From Eremomyces bilateralis CBS 781.70 (Eukaryota; Ascomycota; Dothideomycetes; Eremomycetales; Eremomycetaceae), in assembly GCF_010015585.1 (NCBI RefSeq), contig NW_022985105.1, positions 1 through 64,000 on the forward strand: DNA of 64,000 nucleotides, written 5' to 3'. The position numbers and the translations under genes are program-made. Within the stretch, counting starts at the first letter, position 1. The number at the start of each line of letters is the position of its first letter. Shown in pieces: positions 1 to 12,900 of the stretch. The notes below the pieces were generated by a model that searched no databases, was not told the DNA's origin, and saw only the letters and a list, made by a program, of their open reading frames with translations.

Positions 1-393
1 CGTAGATAGACCGGTAGATTAGAATAGACGTTGGGAAATTTAGTAACGTTTAATAGAGAAACCGCATAGAGACTGTAGATTAGATTCATCAGTTACAAGG
101 CAAAACGTCTGGAATTCCGCCTGTTATGTGTGAATTAACCGTCCAAAACCGGATTAGCGTAATCATCGGTTGATTACCAGATATTTTAGTAGCCCCCTGC
201 GCCCTGCTGTAGTCTTCGCCCCCAAGATTAGAGAAAACCCCTCTCCGTTCCTCCAAATGCATCCATGATTCAATATCTCTCCTTCTAGTCATATAATCTC
301 TCTTATCCCCCGGTTCAGTCTGCCGCCATCGTTCCTTTTGACCCTCACTAAAATCGATACCCCCTCATACCCCTCTCTACGACATCTATCACA
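1..393. other. Left-edge intergenic and promoter region
   Basis: No gene is supported here. The last 100 bases before the methyltransferase ATG are rich in C and T, as is usual for fungal promoters and 5' leaders. Short open frames on the minus strand lack any recognisable protein. Confidence 0.5.
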
Positions 394-1265
394 ATGGCTC
401 CTCCTCCACCGCCCTTGGGACAGCGGCTTCTAGGCCACCTCCGACCTATGATACTCATCCTCCTCATGGCCCAAGGTATCTCCCACCTCCCTCCCCACCT
501 CCCCCCCACTAACCTTACCCAGCCTGGTCCGTCACCATCCTCACCCTCCTCCTCAAGCTCGACCTCCGCACCCTCTTCACCTACGACACCCTCCGCCACA
601 AAGCCTTCGGCCGCATGTGGGCCAAATACGGCGACCTCATGTCGCGCGAGATGCCGCTCAACACCGCCGCCCTCCTCGCTACCGTGCGCGGTACCGTCCT
701 CGACCTCGGCCCCGGCAGCGGCTCGCAGCTGTACCAGTTCACCCCAGGGCAAATCGACGTGGCGTACGGGGTGGAGCCGGCGGTAGACCTACACGTACTA
801 CTACGCGCGGCAGCGGAGAAGCGGGGGTTCGAGGGTCGGTATAAGGTGGTGACGGCGGGAGCGGAGCCGGAGTCGTTGGTGCCGGCATTGGCGAGGGAGG
901 GGGTGATTGGGGAAGGGGGGGCGGAGGTATTCGATGAGATTGTGTGCGTGAGGGTGCTGTGCGGCGTGCCGAGACAGGAGGAGGTGGTGAAGGGGTTGTA
1001 TCGGTTGTTGAAGCCGGGGGGAAGGTTGGTGGTGTCGGAGCATGTGGTGAACCCCTGGCGGTTGAAGGAGGGGAGTATCGTGGCGCGCGGCCTGCAAATT
1101 GGATATCATCTTTTGGGTTGGAAGTTTTGGGCGGGGGGTTGTTGCATGGATCGCGATACGGAGAAATCGTTGAAGGAGGCGGGGAGTTGGTCGAAGATTG
1201 CGTTGGAGCGCTCGCAGTCATGGGCGGTGATTCCGCATATCGTTGGATACCTGGTCAAGGCATGA
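394..1265 (+). CDS. Class I SAM-dependent methyltransferase (METTL7-like)
   Basis: Probable small-molecule or lipid methyltransferase. Two exons, 394-475 and 523-1265, join in frame around a 47-nt intron (GT at 476, AG at 521-522, branch CTAAC near 509) to give 274 residues. The N-terminus (about 10-40) holds a hydrophobic stretch that could anchor it to a membrane. Motif I, VLDLGPGSGSQLYQF, lies at about 86-100 and is the SAM-binding loop. A post-I acidic position (GVEPAVD) and a late LKPGGRLVVSEHV block follow, as in METTL7/UbiE-type enzymes. The substrate cannot be told. Codon third positions change from mostly C to mostly G near base 760. The next gene starts 262 bp downstream on the same strand. 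I am confident of the fold but not of the substrate. Confidence 0.85.
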
Positions 1266-1527
1266 AGGGATCTTTATAAGATCAATGATAAATAAAACTG
1301 CGGAGATAGTTCAATTATATTGTATCACGCAGACTGCAGTGAAAGCTATACTCATCCTATAATGGACTACTTTTACCAGGAGTATGGATTGTTTTAACAG
1401 GAGCAACCTGAGAATCAACCTCAATCCAATTGTGAAACCTCCAACATCGCACGTACAAAACAATCCCAAATACCGCTGAATAAACTTCTCATTCGGATTA
1501 TTCAAATTTGTCCAATAATCCGACGCA

Positions 1528-2670
1528 ATGTTACCTCCAGTAGATCCCCATGTTCTCGAGCAGAACCCGCATTTCGGTGCTCTGTATAAAGATTTGACGA
1601 CGACCAAGTTGAACCAAGATGGGACGACGATCAACCACAAAGACGAAGCCCGGCAAGCCGAAATACGAAGTGTAAGTAGGGTTTGCCAATCCTCTGCACC
1701 GAGTGATGACATCTATTCTATTGTCCATCTCGCTAACCCATCGGCAGCAACTCTTCGAAATCCGCGAGAGGTTGGCAAGGACCCGGATCCTTAGAGAAGC
1801 GCTGTTATCATTCGCATCCAAGAGCTCGGATCTACCCGATGAAGTGCGCTGAACAAATCTTGTTATTCGACTCGAAAAAGGGGTTTCTAACCTCCATCCT
1901 AGCTCCAAGAAGTCATCGTGCTGCTCTTATCCGAGTCCGAGAACGAGATCCGCATCCAAGCCGAAGAGCTCCTCCGGGATGACAAACAGTACTTCCTCGT
2001 CCGTCCCTTTCCCCAAACCAATAACGTCCTCAATCTAACACCTACAAGGAAAACATCGACCTCATAACCTCCACCCTTACCACCCACCTCGCCACCCTCG
2101 TCCCCCCTATCGCCGCCCTCCTCTCCCCCGAAGGTCCGTTTTATTCCCCCTTCCCCCCTCCTCACCTAACTAACCTCTACAGACCCCTCCATCCAAACCC
2201 TCACCACTCTACCACCACCCTCCACCCATCCCATCCCGCACCCCACCTCCCTCCCCCCTACCACTCTCCCCCTCGCCACCCACACCACCGCTCTCCAAAC
2301 CGCCCACACCACCCTCTTCCCCGCACTCATCACCCACCTCGAGCGGACGATCCACGGGCAGTCGGCGCGGCATGCGCGCGCCGAGGCGGAGCATTTGGGG
2401 TGCGTGGCGCGGGCGATGGAGTTGAAGGCAAGGGTGCTAGAGGGGGGGAGGGGGGATGCGGAGGTGGAGGAGGCGTTGAAGGCGTATGAGCGGCATTTGG
2501 GGCGGGTGGAGAGGGGGCTGGGGGGACGGGTGGAGGCGTTGAAGGGGGAGTTGGGGGGTTATGAAGGGAAGGGGATGAATGGGGTGGTAGAGAGGTATGT
2601 GGAGGTGGTGAGGGAGGTGGAGGAGGTGAGGAGGGAGGTGGAGGAGTTGGAAGGGAGGGTGAAGGGGTGA
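1528..2670 (+). CDS. Putative augmin (HAUS4-like) coiled-coil subunit
   Basis: Five exons, 1528-1671, 1748-1843, 1903-1998, 2049-2133 and 2183-2670, join in frame to 302 residues. All introns are GT..AG. The N-terminus (LPPVDPHVLEQNPHFGALYKDL) recalls the 'LxxNPxFxxLxxxL' start of HAUS4 proteins, which belong to the augmin complex that recruits gamma-tubulin to spindle microtubules; filamentous ascomycetes such as Aspergillus have augmin. The rest is helical: a middle segment with a Pro/Thr-rich loop (about 145-170) and a C-terminal charged coiled coil (about 200-300) of repeating E/R/V residues. No catalytic motif is present. The identification rests on my memory of the family's N-terminal pattern; another spindle or kinetochore coiled-coil protein is possible. 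It ends 89 bp from the convergent MTG1 stop. Confidence 0.6.
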
Positions 2671-2759
2671 TAGGAAGGGATCTGGAGGGTTGATATCAAA
2701 GAAGATCGATTGAAAGGGGTATCTTGGTCTATTATCGTACACGCGAAACAAAAAACCGG

Positions 2760-3999
2760 TCATGAGCCTCCTCCCGCCACCACCCTACCCCTTCCCCTCC
2801 GCTCCTCCCGCTCCATCTTCCTTAACTGATTCCCACTCATCCCCTCCTGCCCCCTCCCCTCCTTCCACGCCCTCACCCCCTCCTCACTCACATCATCCAA
2901 CACAAACCGCCCCACGACCCCATTCCTCCACCGCTGCACCAACCACCCCGCCGCCCCCTCCATATCCGCCTGCCCCCCCTTCACCAGCCGCCCTGTCCGC
3001 CGCGCCACCCCCTCCAGCAGCACCGCGACGTCGTTCGTCGGCGGCGAGTACTCCGCGTATAGCGACGGGTCGCGCAGGTTGAGTTGGTAGAGGAGATAGT
3101 CCGCCAACGTCTCCGATGGGACGATCCCGTCCTTCACACACCCACATAACGCGAGCTTCAACATCGCCGTCGCGTCGGGGACGTACGGGATGAATACCCC
3201 GGGCGTATCCAAGATATATATCCCCCCGCCCCCAAACTCCTCGACCCCCCCTTTTCTCTCGTACCCTCCTCTCTCCTTCTTCTCCCATCCCGCCTCCGCC
3301 ACCACCCCCCTCGGCCCCCCCTTCGGCATCTCCCCTCCGCCCCACACCTTCACCCCGGTCCCCACCTTCCGCGTCACACCCGGCTGGTCGCCCGTGCGCG
3401 CGGCTTTCCCCTTCCCGACGCCGACGCTGCGCAGCGCGTTGAGGAGGGAGGATTTGCCGACATTGGGCATGCCGACGATGAGGACGCGGGCGCCGGCGAT
3501 GGAGCGGGCGTGCGCGGTGGCGTGGGTGTGGATGGTGGAGAGGAGGGCACGGATGGAGGGGCGGGAGGTGGTGGTGGTGGGGAGGACGGGCGTAGGGTGG
3601 TGGAGGGTGCGGAGGAGTTGGTCGCGCTGGGAGATGTTAGTTGGTCGTCCGGAATGAATGGACGCGTGAGGCCATATGACTGGATATTGATAGGATATGA
3701 TTTCATAAGATGTAAGAAGCAAACCAACTCACCTCTCTCTCCACCTTGCCCCCGCCCCCAACCACCCCCAAATCCCGCTTCGTCAACACCACCACCCGCG
3801 CACGCTCCCCCAACGTCTCCTCGAACAGCGGGTTCGTCGACGTCAGCGGCACGCGGTAGTCACGGCACTCGACGATCAGGTCGATGGACGCGAGGAGGGT
3901 CTTCATCTTCGTGAGGCCCGCGGCGTGGTGGCCTAGGTAGTAGGAGCGGGGGAGTGAGAGGAGGGGTGGGAAGGTAGGGCGGGGGGTGAAGGGGGGCAT
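2760..3999 (-). CDS. mtg1: Mitochondrial ribosome biogenesis GTPase MTG1
   Basis: A YlqF/RbgA-class circularly permuted GTPase that acts in mitochondria on assembly of the large ribosomal subunit. Two exons, 3733-3999 and 2760-3626 (minus strand), join with phase 0 to 377 residues. The G motifs come in permuted order: G4 TKRD at 73-76, G1 GMPNVGKSS at 141-149 and G3 DTPG at 229-232. The N-terminal HHAAGLTKMK block is typical of the family. The stretch between G1 and G3 (about 180-225) is swollen by a Gly/Lys/Glu-rich insert, and the C-terminus ends in a basic, Arg/Gly-rich tail. The start is the ATG at 3999, just upstream of the conserved SYYLGHHAAG. It is tail to tail with the HAUS4-like gene. 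Third codon positions again move from C to G along the coding strand. Confidence 0.9.
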
Positions 4000-5606
4000 A
4001 GTAGTGGTGGGTTGGGGGCGGGTAGAGTTGAGGGGTGTGGTAGAGGCTATTTGGGTGTAGGGACGGGGACATGGTGAGGCATTGAGAGAATTGAAAGATG
4101 TTGGAGATGGGAGGATGGGGTTAACATTGAAGGTCGAAGATAATATGCGGAATCCAAAAAGTTAGATGGACATTTTTCGAGATGTTCCTCGCGAATGGCA
4201 CGTGCGTCTATCGCAAGTACCTTGATGGGCTGTGGTTGTCCCCAGACTCCAGGGCATCAATAATTCAAGATCATCCATATATAAAAAGTCACTATTCAAT
4301 CACAGACAACAATGTTATGCTGAACTCATTCCCATTCAACACATTCCTCCGAATAATCAACCCTCCCCTTAACAACATACACCCATCATCGCTTATGGAC
4401 CGCTTATTTCCTATCCCATAATCTCATAATTCCATCCCCAGAAAACGCCATGCTCAACCTAATGAATATCCATACGCATATCACTATTTCAAATTTCGTG
4501 TGCCCAGAATCCTGTCCCAGAACCCGCTGAACCAAATCCACCCAAACCAAATCCATCTCGCCCGGAAGAGAAAACGATTCGTGATCGGACATATATACCA
4601 TCCCGCGCCAGCCCCGCCGTGTCACCGGTGAAACGACCGAGGAGAAAAAACGAGTGGAAAAAGAGCAAGTGGAGAGGAAGAGGAGGCAGAAACAAGGCAG
4701 AGAAAATCCGCCCGATGAAACGTCCGACTTACAAGCTCCGTATCCACGTCTGCGCGAACGATGAAAAACAGCTCATAGACCACATGAACATCTCGCTCTT
4801 TCCGCGCTCCGACGTCGATGTGGAGGTCGAAGTCAGAGATGAGGGAAGCGCGACGGGCGGAGGCGATGGCGAGAAAAACAACCTAAGGGGAAAAACAAAC
4901 TTTTGACGCATCGCCGCCGGATGGAGAGGAAACGCAAACACAATCGCCATCGCAAACGCATAGCAGAGAGCAGAAGCAGAAAAGCAGACGCAATTACAAC
5001 CAAGAAACCGAGGTGAAATGTTTCCATAATACAGCCGCCCGTCCCGTCCCTTTTCGTCCGCGACTTTTGCATCGTCCCCATCATCCCTTTTCTCACCGAC
5101 GGCGGAACGAAGTGAAGTAAAGCAAAGAATACAGAAAAAACCAAAACAAAACGCCATCATCCGCTATCCGCTAATTTTGTCGCTGTTACTTTTCTGCCGG
5201 GAGGTGATTTTTTTCAGTGTGTCGTGTCGTCAGGTTAGGATCGATGATTTGCTCCTTCCTTCCCCGGTACTTTTTCTTCCTCGTCAATCTGCATCGTCTA
5301 CGCGACCAACCATTCCGCTCCACGCATTCATTCATATATTCATAGAACCCTCAAGTGCCGGTGCCGTCACCGAATCGCAGTGCGCCAAGTCACCCAACCA
5401 ATGGCTGTCGCTCAGTGACCCAACAGCACCGCATCACGCCCCAACAAACCGCGAACGATGAGTAGAAAAGGTCCGCACCCCCATTCCCCAACCCATCTCC
5501 CCGCGAAAAGAAGTAATTCTGCACCGGATAAAGCAATGAAGCCCTCCGAAAGAATCAGATCGTGGTGTTCGTGTCCGCCATGCCGCAACCGACCGACCCG
5601 ACCACC
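4000..5606. other. Intergenic region upstream of MTG1
   Basis: About 1.6 kb that serves as the MTG1 promoter and the 3' flank of the CBM21-protein gene. Short open frames on both strands (for example a Lys/Arg-rich one at 4619-4906) have no intron logic and no recognisable family, so I call none of them genes. Confidence 0.5.
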
Positions 5607-8088
5607 TCACCCACGAATCGCCGTCGGCTGATGATCGCCGAAGAACCCCGAATGCATCCCATGCTGATGATACATCCCTGCAGGGCTTCCCGACCGTGAC
5701 CCGATTCCCAGGCCATGCATCGGTACGGGCGATCCGGAGCGGGCGAGGAACGACGGGGAGCTGCGCGATGGGGAGGTGGTGCTCGTTGGATAGGGGGGAT
5801 TGTTGGTCGGGGTGGTTGGGTCGGATTTGGGAGGGGAGCGGGAGTCGGAGGCGCCGTCGAAGGTGGGGGACATGTGGGGGGAGGGGGGCGAGTTACTGCC
5901 GGAGGATTGGGCGCTGGTGGGGGCGCTGTGATCAGAGTCGGAGGTGGGAGTGTCGATGGGGTCGGGGAGGTGGTGGGTGATGGCGGTGGGGGGGGTAGTG
6001 GTGACGGGAGAGGAGGTGGGAAGGGAGGAGGTAGGGACCGCGGGAACGGGTGCGATTGGTGCGGTGTTGGGAGAGGAGGGTTTGCCGGAGCCGAACTGTG
6101 GGGGAAGGTCAGTATCCTATCCGACAGGGGAGGCCTGGACGACGAGGAAGAGGACTGGAGAGGGGGGACGGTAGGTGAGTCCATGGGAAGGTAGATGAAG
6201 TCTCTCAATACATCCTCGTCGCGGGGGGTGTACGTACGAAGCAATATTTCTGGATCAACTCATTGTATTCGGCCGACTGAAGGTCCGGTTTCTCCGATGA
6301 CAGCGTGTCCGGCCGTCCACGTCCGCGTCCCCGGTCCGGTACCCCTCCCACCGCCTTCGTGTCGAGGATGCGACGTTGCTGCTCTGGAGATACCGACGAA
6401 GTCGGTGCTCCTTGGGTCGCTTTCCCTTTCGGTTGGATCCCGCTTCGATCCCCTATGGCCGACTGTGCATTCGACAATGCCGCCGATAAGCTTGCCGAGA
6501 AGTCATATCGGTTGGAGAAGCCGTGCTGCGAGGGGTTGGCACGTCGACGTGCATCGTCCGGGAGGAAACCAGCTTTTCGAGGCTTGCCCTTGAGTCGCAA
6601 CACCGCAGCATTCGGTGCGTCGTTGAAGGAACCGAATTCGGACATGTTATCAAACTTAGAACCGAAGTCATCGTCGATATTCCGTGCGGTAGGGAAGCTG
6701 TAGGGGCGTTGTGTGGTCGCCGAAGCAGGCGAATGGCGACTGCGAGGAATGGCACCAAGAGAGCCGGACACTGGAGCCCCCTTTTTGGCTTTGGACTTTG
6801 GAGGGGAAACCGGCTTGCGGGTGAAATCGATGGAATAGTTCATCTTGTTGTTGTTATCCCAGAACTCCTGATCATTGACGGTATACCGGATGCAGAGGAG
6901 CATGGTTTTCGATTCGAGATTGGCTTGGTCAGAGAGCTTGATGTTGAAGTTGAAGCGATCATACCCGTCGTCGTATTTTCGACGCACATCGTTGTTAAAC
7001 TCCGCGACGACCTCCGACGTGGTCTTCCAGTAGTCGAGAGTGAACCGGCAGACCACGAATTTGTTAAACGCGAGGTTTGCAACGGCGACCACACCGACTA
7101 GCATCTTGGAGTCGCTGGACAAGAAAATCTTTTCGCACCACACGGGTTGTGTTCGCCTCTCCATCGTATCCCGGGGCCAGTTCACCAGGCGGATCTCGTA
7201 CTCGTATGTTTTCGGTCGCGACCCCCCTTCCGAGAAAAACGGATATTCTGCATCGCTCTCGTACATCTCGACAGGCGATGAACCAGCACTGACTGCGATT
7301 GGACGATCGATTTGAAGGAAATGTCGGACCTGCTCAATATTATCGTTGAAGTGGACCGCTTTGGAGAAGGTGGGAGTGCCCGGCATGCTCGATGGACGCC
7401 GATGAGAAGCAGGCCTCAACGCCGGCTTGACCAGTTCACCAGACTTTTTGCGGATGAGCGGGGGCTTGACCGACATGTCTTCCTCGCTGTCGTCGGTGCT
7501 ATGGATCAGGGAGTCGGGGATGTTGGTGACCAAGCTGGAGAGGGCCAGTTCGCTCGATGACCGCGAATGAGAGATCTTCCGAGCCTCAGGAGTCAAGGCT
7601 GGTCTCGGTGGTCGTTTGACCGGCGATCCTGAGGGCGACTTTACGCTGCCATCAGTCCCGCGGTCCGGGGAGGGATCCCGACGCTGAGGAATGTCCGCAA
7701 GAGCATGATGAAGCTCGGCGAGACTCTTGAGGCCCCGTCGATCCTCCTCATCGGAGCTGTGTGGGTCCCCGGATGCCATGTTTGAGCGAATGAGCTTGCC
7801 ATTGGCAGCGGTTGGGCCGAGAGACCGGGTACCAGCTCTCGATGAGCTCGACCAGACCGACCCATTCATAGCTGCCTTATTTCCATCGTTGTGGTCGGAT
7901 ATGGAGGGGGTTCGTCGGTGTTTCTGGAGGTAGGAAGTCGAGGTGACGGATCGGGGGAGGTGTGGTCGCTTGTGCTGCTCCTGTGGCGACAGAGCGTCCG
8001 GAGAGATATAGGAGTTATTTCGGCTGATAGTGGGACTGTTGGATTTTGACGAGGAAGGCGATCGATGAGAAGGTGGAGTGTAAGGCAT
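5607..8088 (-). CDS. PP1 regulatory subunit with CBM21 domain (GAC1/PIG-type)
   Basis: Targets protein phosphatase 1 to glycogen and so favours glycogen synthase activity. Two exons on the minus strand, 6238-8088 and 5607-6095, join in phase 0 across a 142-nt intron (GTACGT donor) to 779 residues. The N-terminal 240 residues are Ser/Pro-rich and probably disordered. An RVxF-class PP1 docking motif, KAVHF, sits at 243-247. The CBM21 carbohydrate-binding domain spans about 297-422 and shows the WPRDTMERR, VANLAFNKFVVCRFT, FNIKL and QEFWDNNNKMNY blocks. The C-terminal exon is again Ser/Pro/Thr-rich. The in-frame codons upstream of 8088 lack an ATG, so 8088 is taken as the start. The family assignment is firm; which of the yeast paralogues (GAC1, PIG1, PIG2, GIP2) it matches is not. 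Confidence 0.9.
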
Positions 8089-9960
8089 GTCCTCCACTTT
8101 ACACGTCGACAGGAGGATTATGATCGAAGTGGACCGGACAGCATTACAAAATGGATAATGCACGAAAAACCCGAGGTCCTGTCAAGAAGGGAGCAGTTAG
8201 CTTGCTGATTTTGGTGTATAGTGAGTAATAGGTGAGAAGGGAAAGGTCTGATGAGTGGGAGATCTCAGAGCAACGCCCGACCGACGTCATCACTAACTGA
8301 TCGAAAGATAATGAGTTTGAGCCAGTCCCAGCCGTGACAACCGATTCAAGCAATGTGTGCTCCTCAATTGGCCCGTGAAGACGGGTTTCATGAGGCCAAG
8401 TCCACCACCGAATGACAATCTCAACAACCACGCGTGGGGGTCGACTTCGAGGTCCAAGCTGGAACAACGGAGACGAGGCAATGCACACGGAGGACCAAGG
8501 CTGAGGCTAACAAGAATAATATGGGATACAGGAGTATAGGGTCGAAGGGAAGTGAGTGAGGTGTATACACACAGGCGATGCCTGGTGAGTCGCCGGAGTG
8601 TGTATCAGGGAAGCGGAACAGTGTGGAAGGAAAGAGCGATTCGATGTTGGTCATCAACGGCTCGATCGGACGAAGGAAGGAAGGTCGTACCTACCGGTGA
8701 TGAAGACAGAGACAGAGAAATAAATCTCTCCCGTGGTCGAAGGATGTCGTCGAAGGACTGACAAGGTAACCAGACCGAAAGACAGCAAGAGGTTGCTGTT
8801 CTATAACGGTGGGTGAGTGGTGATATGGTCGAACAATATATCGAACGGCAGCGGAGGCCTCGATTCCGGTGGAGGGCAAGTATTAATGTCGGGAGGAGAG
8901 AGCGGATACGTCGGGAGGGGAAGAAAGGAACTCAATCTTTCTTTGGATGACGAAGAGAAAGAGGGGCCTCGCTCGTATGATAATCTCGAGCAACCAAACC
9001 AGGATTGATACAGAGGAGAGGAGGAGGGAGGAGTAGTGGGTAAAGAGGAGTAGGTGGGATTCTTGAGGGCGGCGAGATTGGGTGAGAGTCGAGAGGCACA
9101 GAGGCGTCAGTGTGCAATGGCCCGGGAATTTTGGTGAGGATGATTGATGTCTTTTTGGTGGGTCTTTGAGGGGGCAAATAAGGCAATTCAGTGCATTCAC
9201 ACAATTGGTGAGGAGAACAAGGATGCGATCATCGATGGTCCAGGGCCTTTCCAGGGATGTTTAGGCGCTTGGCCGGTGCCGCTCGTTCTCTAAATCCTCA
9301 ACCATATCTCTCTCATGCCACCCGGGAGGCTAATTGATAATGCTACCAGTACCTGTTTCCCTTCTCCCAGGTTAGATAGACAGATACCGGATTAACTAGA
9401 TAAATGGATCATGCTACAAATCCGTGGCCGATCGTAAGATCGTCGACAAAATCTCTTCTTGGATCTGCCTTTTCTTTCGTAATGGTGCCTCAAATCCCCC
9501 GATTTTCGATTGAAGAGGAGAAGGTGCTCGTCTCGTGTAATGGTGACATTTGGACGACCGTTGAAAACGGGGAACTCAATGTCGGGTTCAGGGCAGCACA
9601 CGCGCACACACCATAAAAGTTGGTCTAGCCGTCTAGCCAGTGTCGGTGGTGGGAGACAGCGCGTGGGTCGAGACTTCTTCCTTCTTGTCTCTTCTATCTC
9701 AGTTCTCAGTTCTCATTTTCACCCTCTCTATTAGTTTCCTAGTGTCTGGCAGGGCTTAGAGCCCCCCTTGGCTGCCGTGTTCGCGTTGTTGGGTAAACGG
9801 GTTGCTGCAAGTGGCGTTCGAGGTCGGCGAAAGGAAAATACTTGGCGGGGGGCCCTGGACGCTCGTCAACTGCTGGGGCAGCGGTGGGCTGCGCTAAAAG
9901 AGGGGCTATTCCATCAAAGTTGGTGCTAGGATTACCGCCCGGTGGTAGGTATCATGGGAA
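8089..9960. other. 5' flank of the CBM21-protein gene
   Basis: Probably contains the promoter and 5' leader of the PP1-subunit gene. Several short purine-rich stretches are visible (around 8930-9060). I see no supportable gene, tRNA or repeat. Confidence 0.45.
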
Positions 9961-12900
9961 TGTTAACTTGCAGATGTGCGGCATTGGCAGGAATATGCAG
10001 AAGAGTGAGTCTGCATGAGTAGGTGCAATTTGCATCGATATTTGCATCGATTATGGGTAGGTATTGCTTGCTTGTTGACTTGGCTTACCTGTGCTCGAGT
10101 TGTGAGTAGTGACTTTTGTCGATGTGCCAATGTCAAAGGCGAAAGACGCAAGAAGACGCCGTCCGCAGCAGCGATGCTGCACCCAAGGGAGACGAGACCG
10201 AATTCAACGGGAACGGTCCAGTCTTCAACTGCAATTGATGAGTTTCCCACCAAGCGCAGGCCTCCCCTGGACCATACACCATTCCATGCCCAACAGTTCG
10301 AGCCCATCGCCAATGTTCCATCCGAATCCTTTGTCCTCGATACATCCACTACTCTAAAGATACAACTCTCGACATTCGGAAATCTAAATGTCACTACCCA
10401 TTTTCTGATCGAGGACAAAGTCAACAATGAACAAATACGATAATATCTGCAAAGTAGTCATCCCGCCCCATTCCGCCGCATCCTGCTCGCCCGCTATGAC
10501 CATTCCCAACTGAAACTCCCTTCTAAAAGCAATTGACATCCGCTTTTCCCGTCTGTAACGCGAAGAGGAAGTCTGATGACATGATCGTACGTCAAAACCA
10601 AAAATCCTTGGGGAACATTCCAACGCTTGGACTCTGCGCCTTGGGATCCCGTTTCATCCAAGTATCCATCCCACCCGGTCGAATCATCGCGTTCGATCCC
10701 ATCGTCCTAAAGTGATAAATGCACGAAATGATAGCAAGAATAGCCTACTGAGATCCAAAACGTCGTGGCTTGCCGATTCTATAGCCAATTCGCATCCCTA
10801 TCGGTATCTTAATCAATTCGTCATATGTATCGCACCATTCCCGCCAGGCCGCCACCCAGTCATTCCACATCGGCGTGGATCGTGAGCGGGTACAATCAGC
10901 CCATGTCGGTCGAATTCCCCGCCTATCTCAGATCACTCAACATCACCTAATAAATTAATATAAGGTACGGAATACGTAACTGATATCTACGTATCTCCAT
11001 CACCAGCCCCATCACCAACCGGATAAATCAACCCTCCCCAGTCCCCACCGCATCTCCGGACCATGTCCCTGAGCCGCAACCCCAAAGCCTATCACCAACT
11101 CAACCCAACGGAACCTCCGCTCGCTCCCGTTCCCAATTCCATCATTAATTCCTCAAATCAACACTTCAGTCTTCACCTTTACCTTCCCAATTCCATCCAT
11201 ACCCACCCATCCGCACCACCACGCCGTGTACCACCGCCCACCAACTGAAGCGGTCGTGTAACCGCCCCGCCGTGGGATCCCGGCGCTGGGCGTCCCGTGC
11301 GGAACACCGAACACGGGCGTCTGGCCGGTACCTATGGAGTAGGGAGTCGGAAATTGGGACGGGAGGGAGGGCGTCCTAGACCCTCTTTGCCGGTTAGTTT
11401 AGGCGGGCGGGCCGGGTGGGTCGGGGGCCTGGGGACGGGCGGTTGCTGGATCGGGGAGGTACCGTGGGTTTGGGGGCTCGTTTTGGTTGGTGAAGAAACG
11501 TCGGGGAGGGAATGGATAAACCGTAAAGGAGGTAGAGCTATTGATGCATTGTGCGATGCGGTGGAAGGGTGTGCTGAGATTCGCCCGAGAGGCGGAATGA
11601 GAGGAGTGGCGCGGCCTAAGGATTTTTGGATAGGCTAACCTATCGTGACTTTGTGATGATGGGGAGCCGTGACTGTAGAGCAGCTGAGCGACCTCTGCAG
11701 TATTCGTGCAAGACGATAATTAAGGTTGGGTTTATTTGACCATGTCCCGAATCTTTCATACGGATCTCTTCTCTCTTTCTGAATCCTCCAGTACCTAGCC
11801 AAATTGACCTCTACTCCGTTTCCATCTCGCAGCGCTTTCGCATCCCGAAAGAACCTCCTTCAGATCATCCCCAAGTACCAATATACGAGCAATACGGCGC
11901 TGCCCCCCCGTGCCTAAACCTGCAGTCATCACCCCGTACAAGTAAAGTCAAGCACATCACCTGCCCACTCGTACCCCGTCCCCCCATCTCCGTGTCCCAT
12001 CCTCATCTCTCCCAGCGCGGTGCACAAGTCACTATCCCTAATGCCGTGAGATCGCCATTCATTCCGTACACCTCCGCCGCATCACGACGTGCAGAAAAAC
12101 CTAACCTGCGATCGTGACAACCGATTCCAGAACCGACAAGACAAATGCATTCCTGCGATGACTGACGACTGATGACTGATGAGTGCGATCCGGTCGTGCT
12201 CGATCGCACCAACGCAACGAACTACTGAGCGCTACGCGCTTGTGATGGCTTGTCACTGGACCATGACGCGATGCGCCCACTGCGCGCGTCGTTCGGAATC
12301 CCGTCCAATCGACCATCGGCGCGGCGGGAACGGGAGTCGCCGATGATGTCATGTCGCTGCCCGCCGCAATTTCTGGCGTGGGATTTATGGGGACGAGGTT
12401 CTGGCTCGCGCCACAGTTCGTGATTCTGGAGTTCGAGAATCTGTTGAGCGTCGCCATGGTTTCAAACTTTCAATTGAATCCTCTTGATGAATCTTGCACA
12501 TCCACGATCAACAGCGCCAGATACCAGATCTCGAACTGATCTGTGCCTCGCCATTTCACCGCAATGAGGCGCAATCGCCCGCCATCTATCACGGATCTCG
12601 CCTCTCTGGTGTCTGGGTTCCTTCCTCCTCACTCTCAACCCTCAAGTCATTAGCCCTCAACCGAATTGAATTAAGTTAAGGCGTTCGCTACCTATTTTAG
12701 TGAGACGCCAGCGCTAAGGTACTACTCCACCCCGGCCCACTGTCCAGCCACCAAATCCCAATCCACATGGATAAATTCGACAATGGCACCAGCGAAATAA
12801 GCGAGCGGCGAAAGCGAGTTCGCCGTTCGGCCTTAGGGCGGTCCCACAGCGGCAGCCAAGCTGGGTGCGGTGCATGGATGATTTTTGCCAGTTGCACGAA

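Noticed and set aside
739-1221. 160-codon Pro/Ser-rich minus-strand frame
   Set aside because: Antisense to the methyltransferase exon; composition artefact.
4619-4906. Lys/Arg-rich 95-codon plus-strand frame
   Set aside because: Resembles a ribosomal-protein tail only in composition; no family signature.
5715-6194. 159-codon plus-strand open frame over the C-terminal exon of the CBM21-protein gene
   Set aside because: It is the Gly/Arg-rich complement of the Ser/Pro-rich minus-strand coding exon and has no domain.
5555-6244. Alternative minus-strand frame that reads on from the CBM21 gene into a Pro/Ser-rich tail
   Set aside because: The GTACGT donor and CCCCCACAG acceptor give a phase-0 join to a different frame with a cleaner end at 5607.
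9963-10443. Pair of opposite-strand frames of about 150 codons
   Set aside because: Neither shows a recognisable protein or splice structure.
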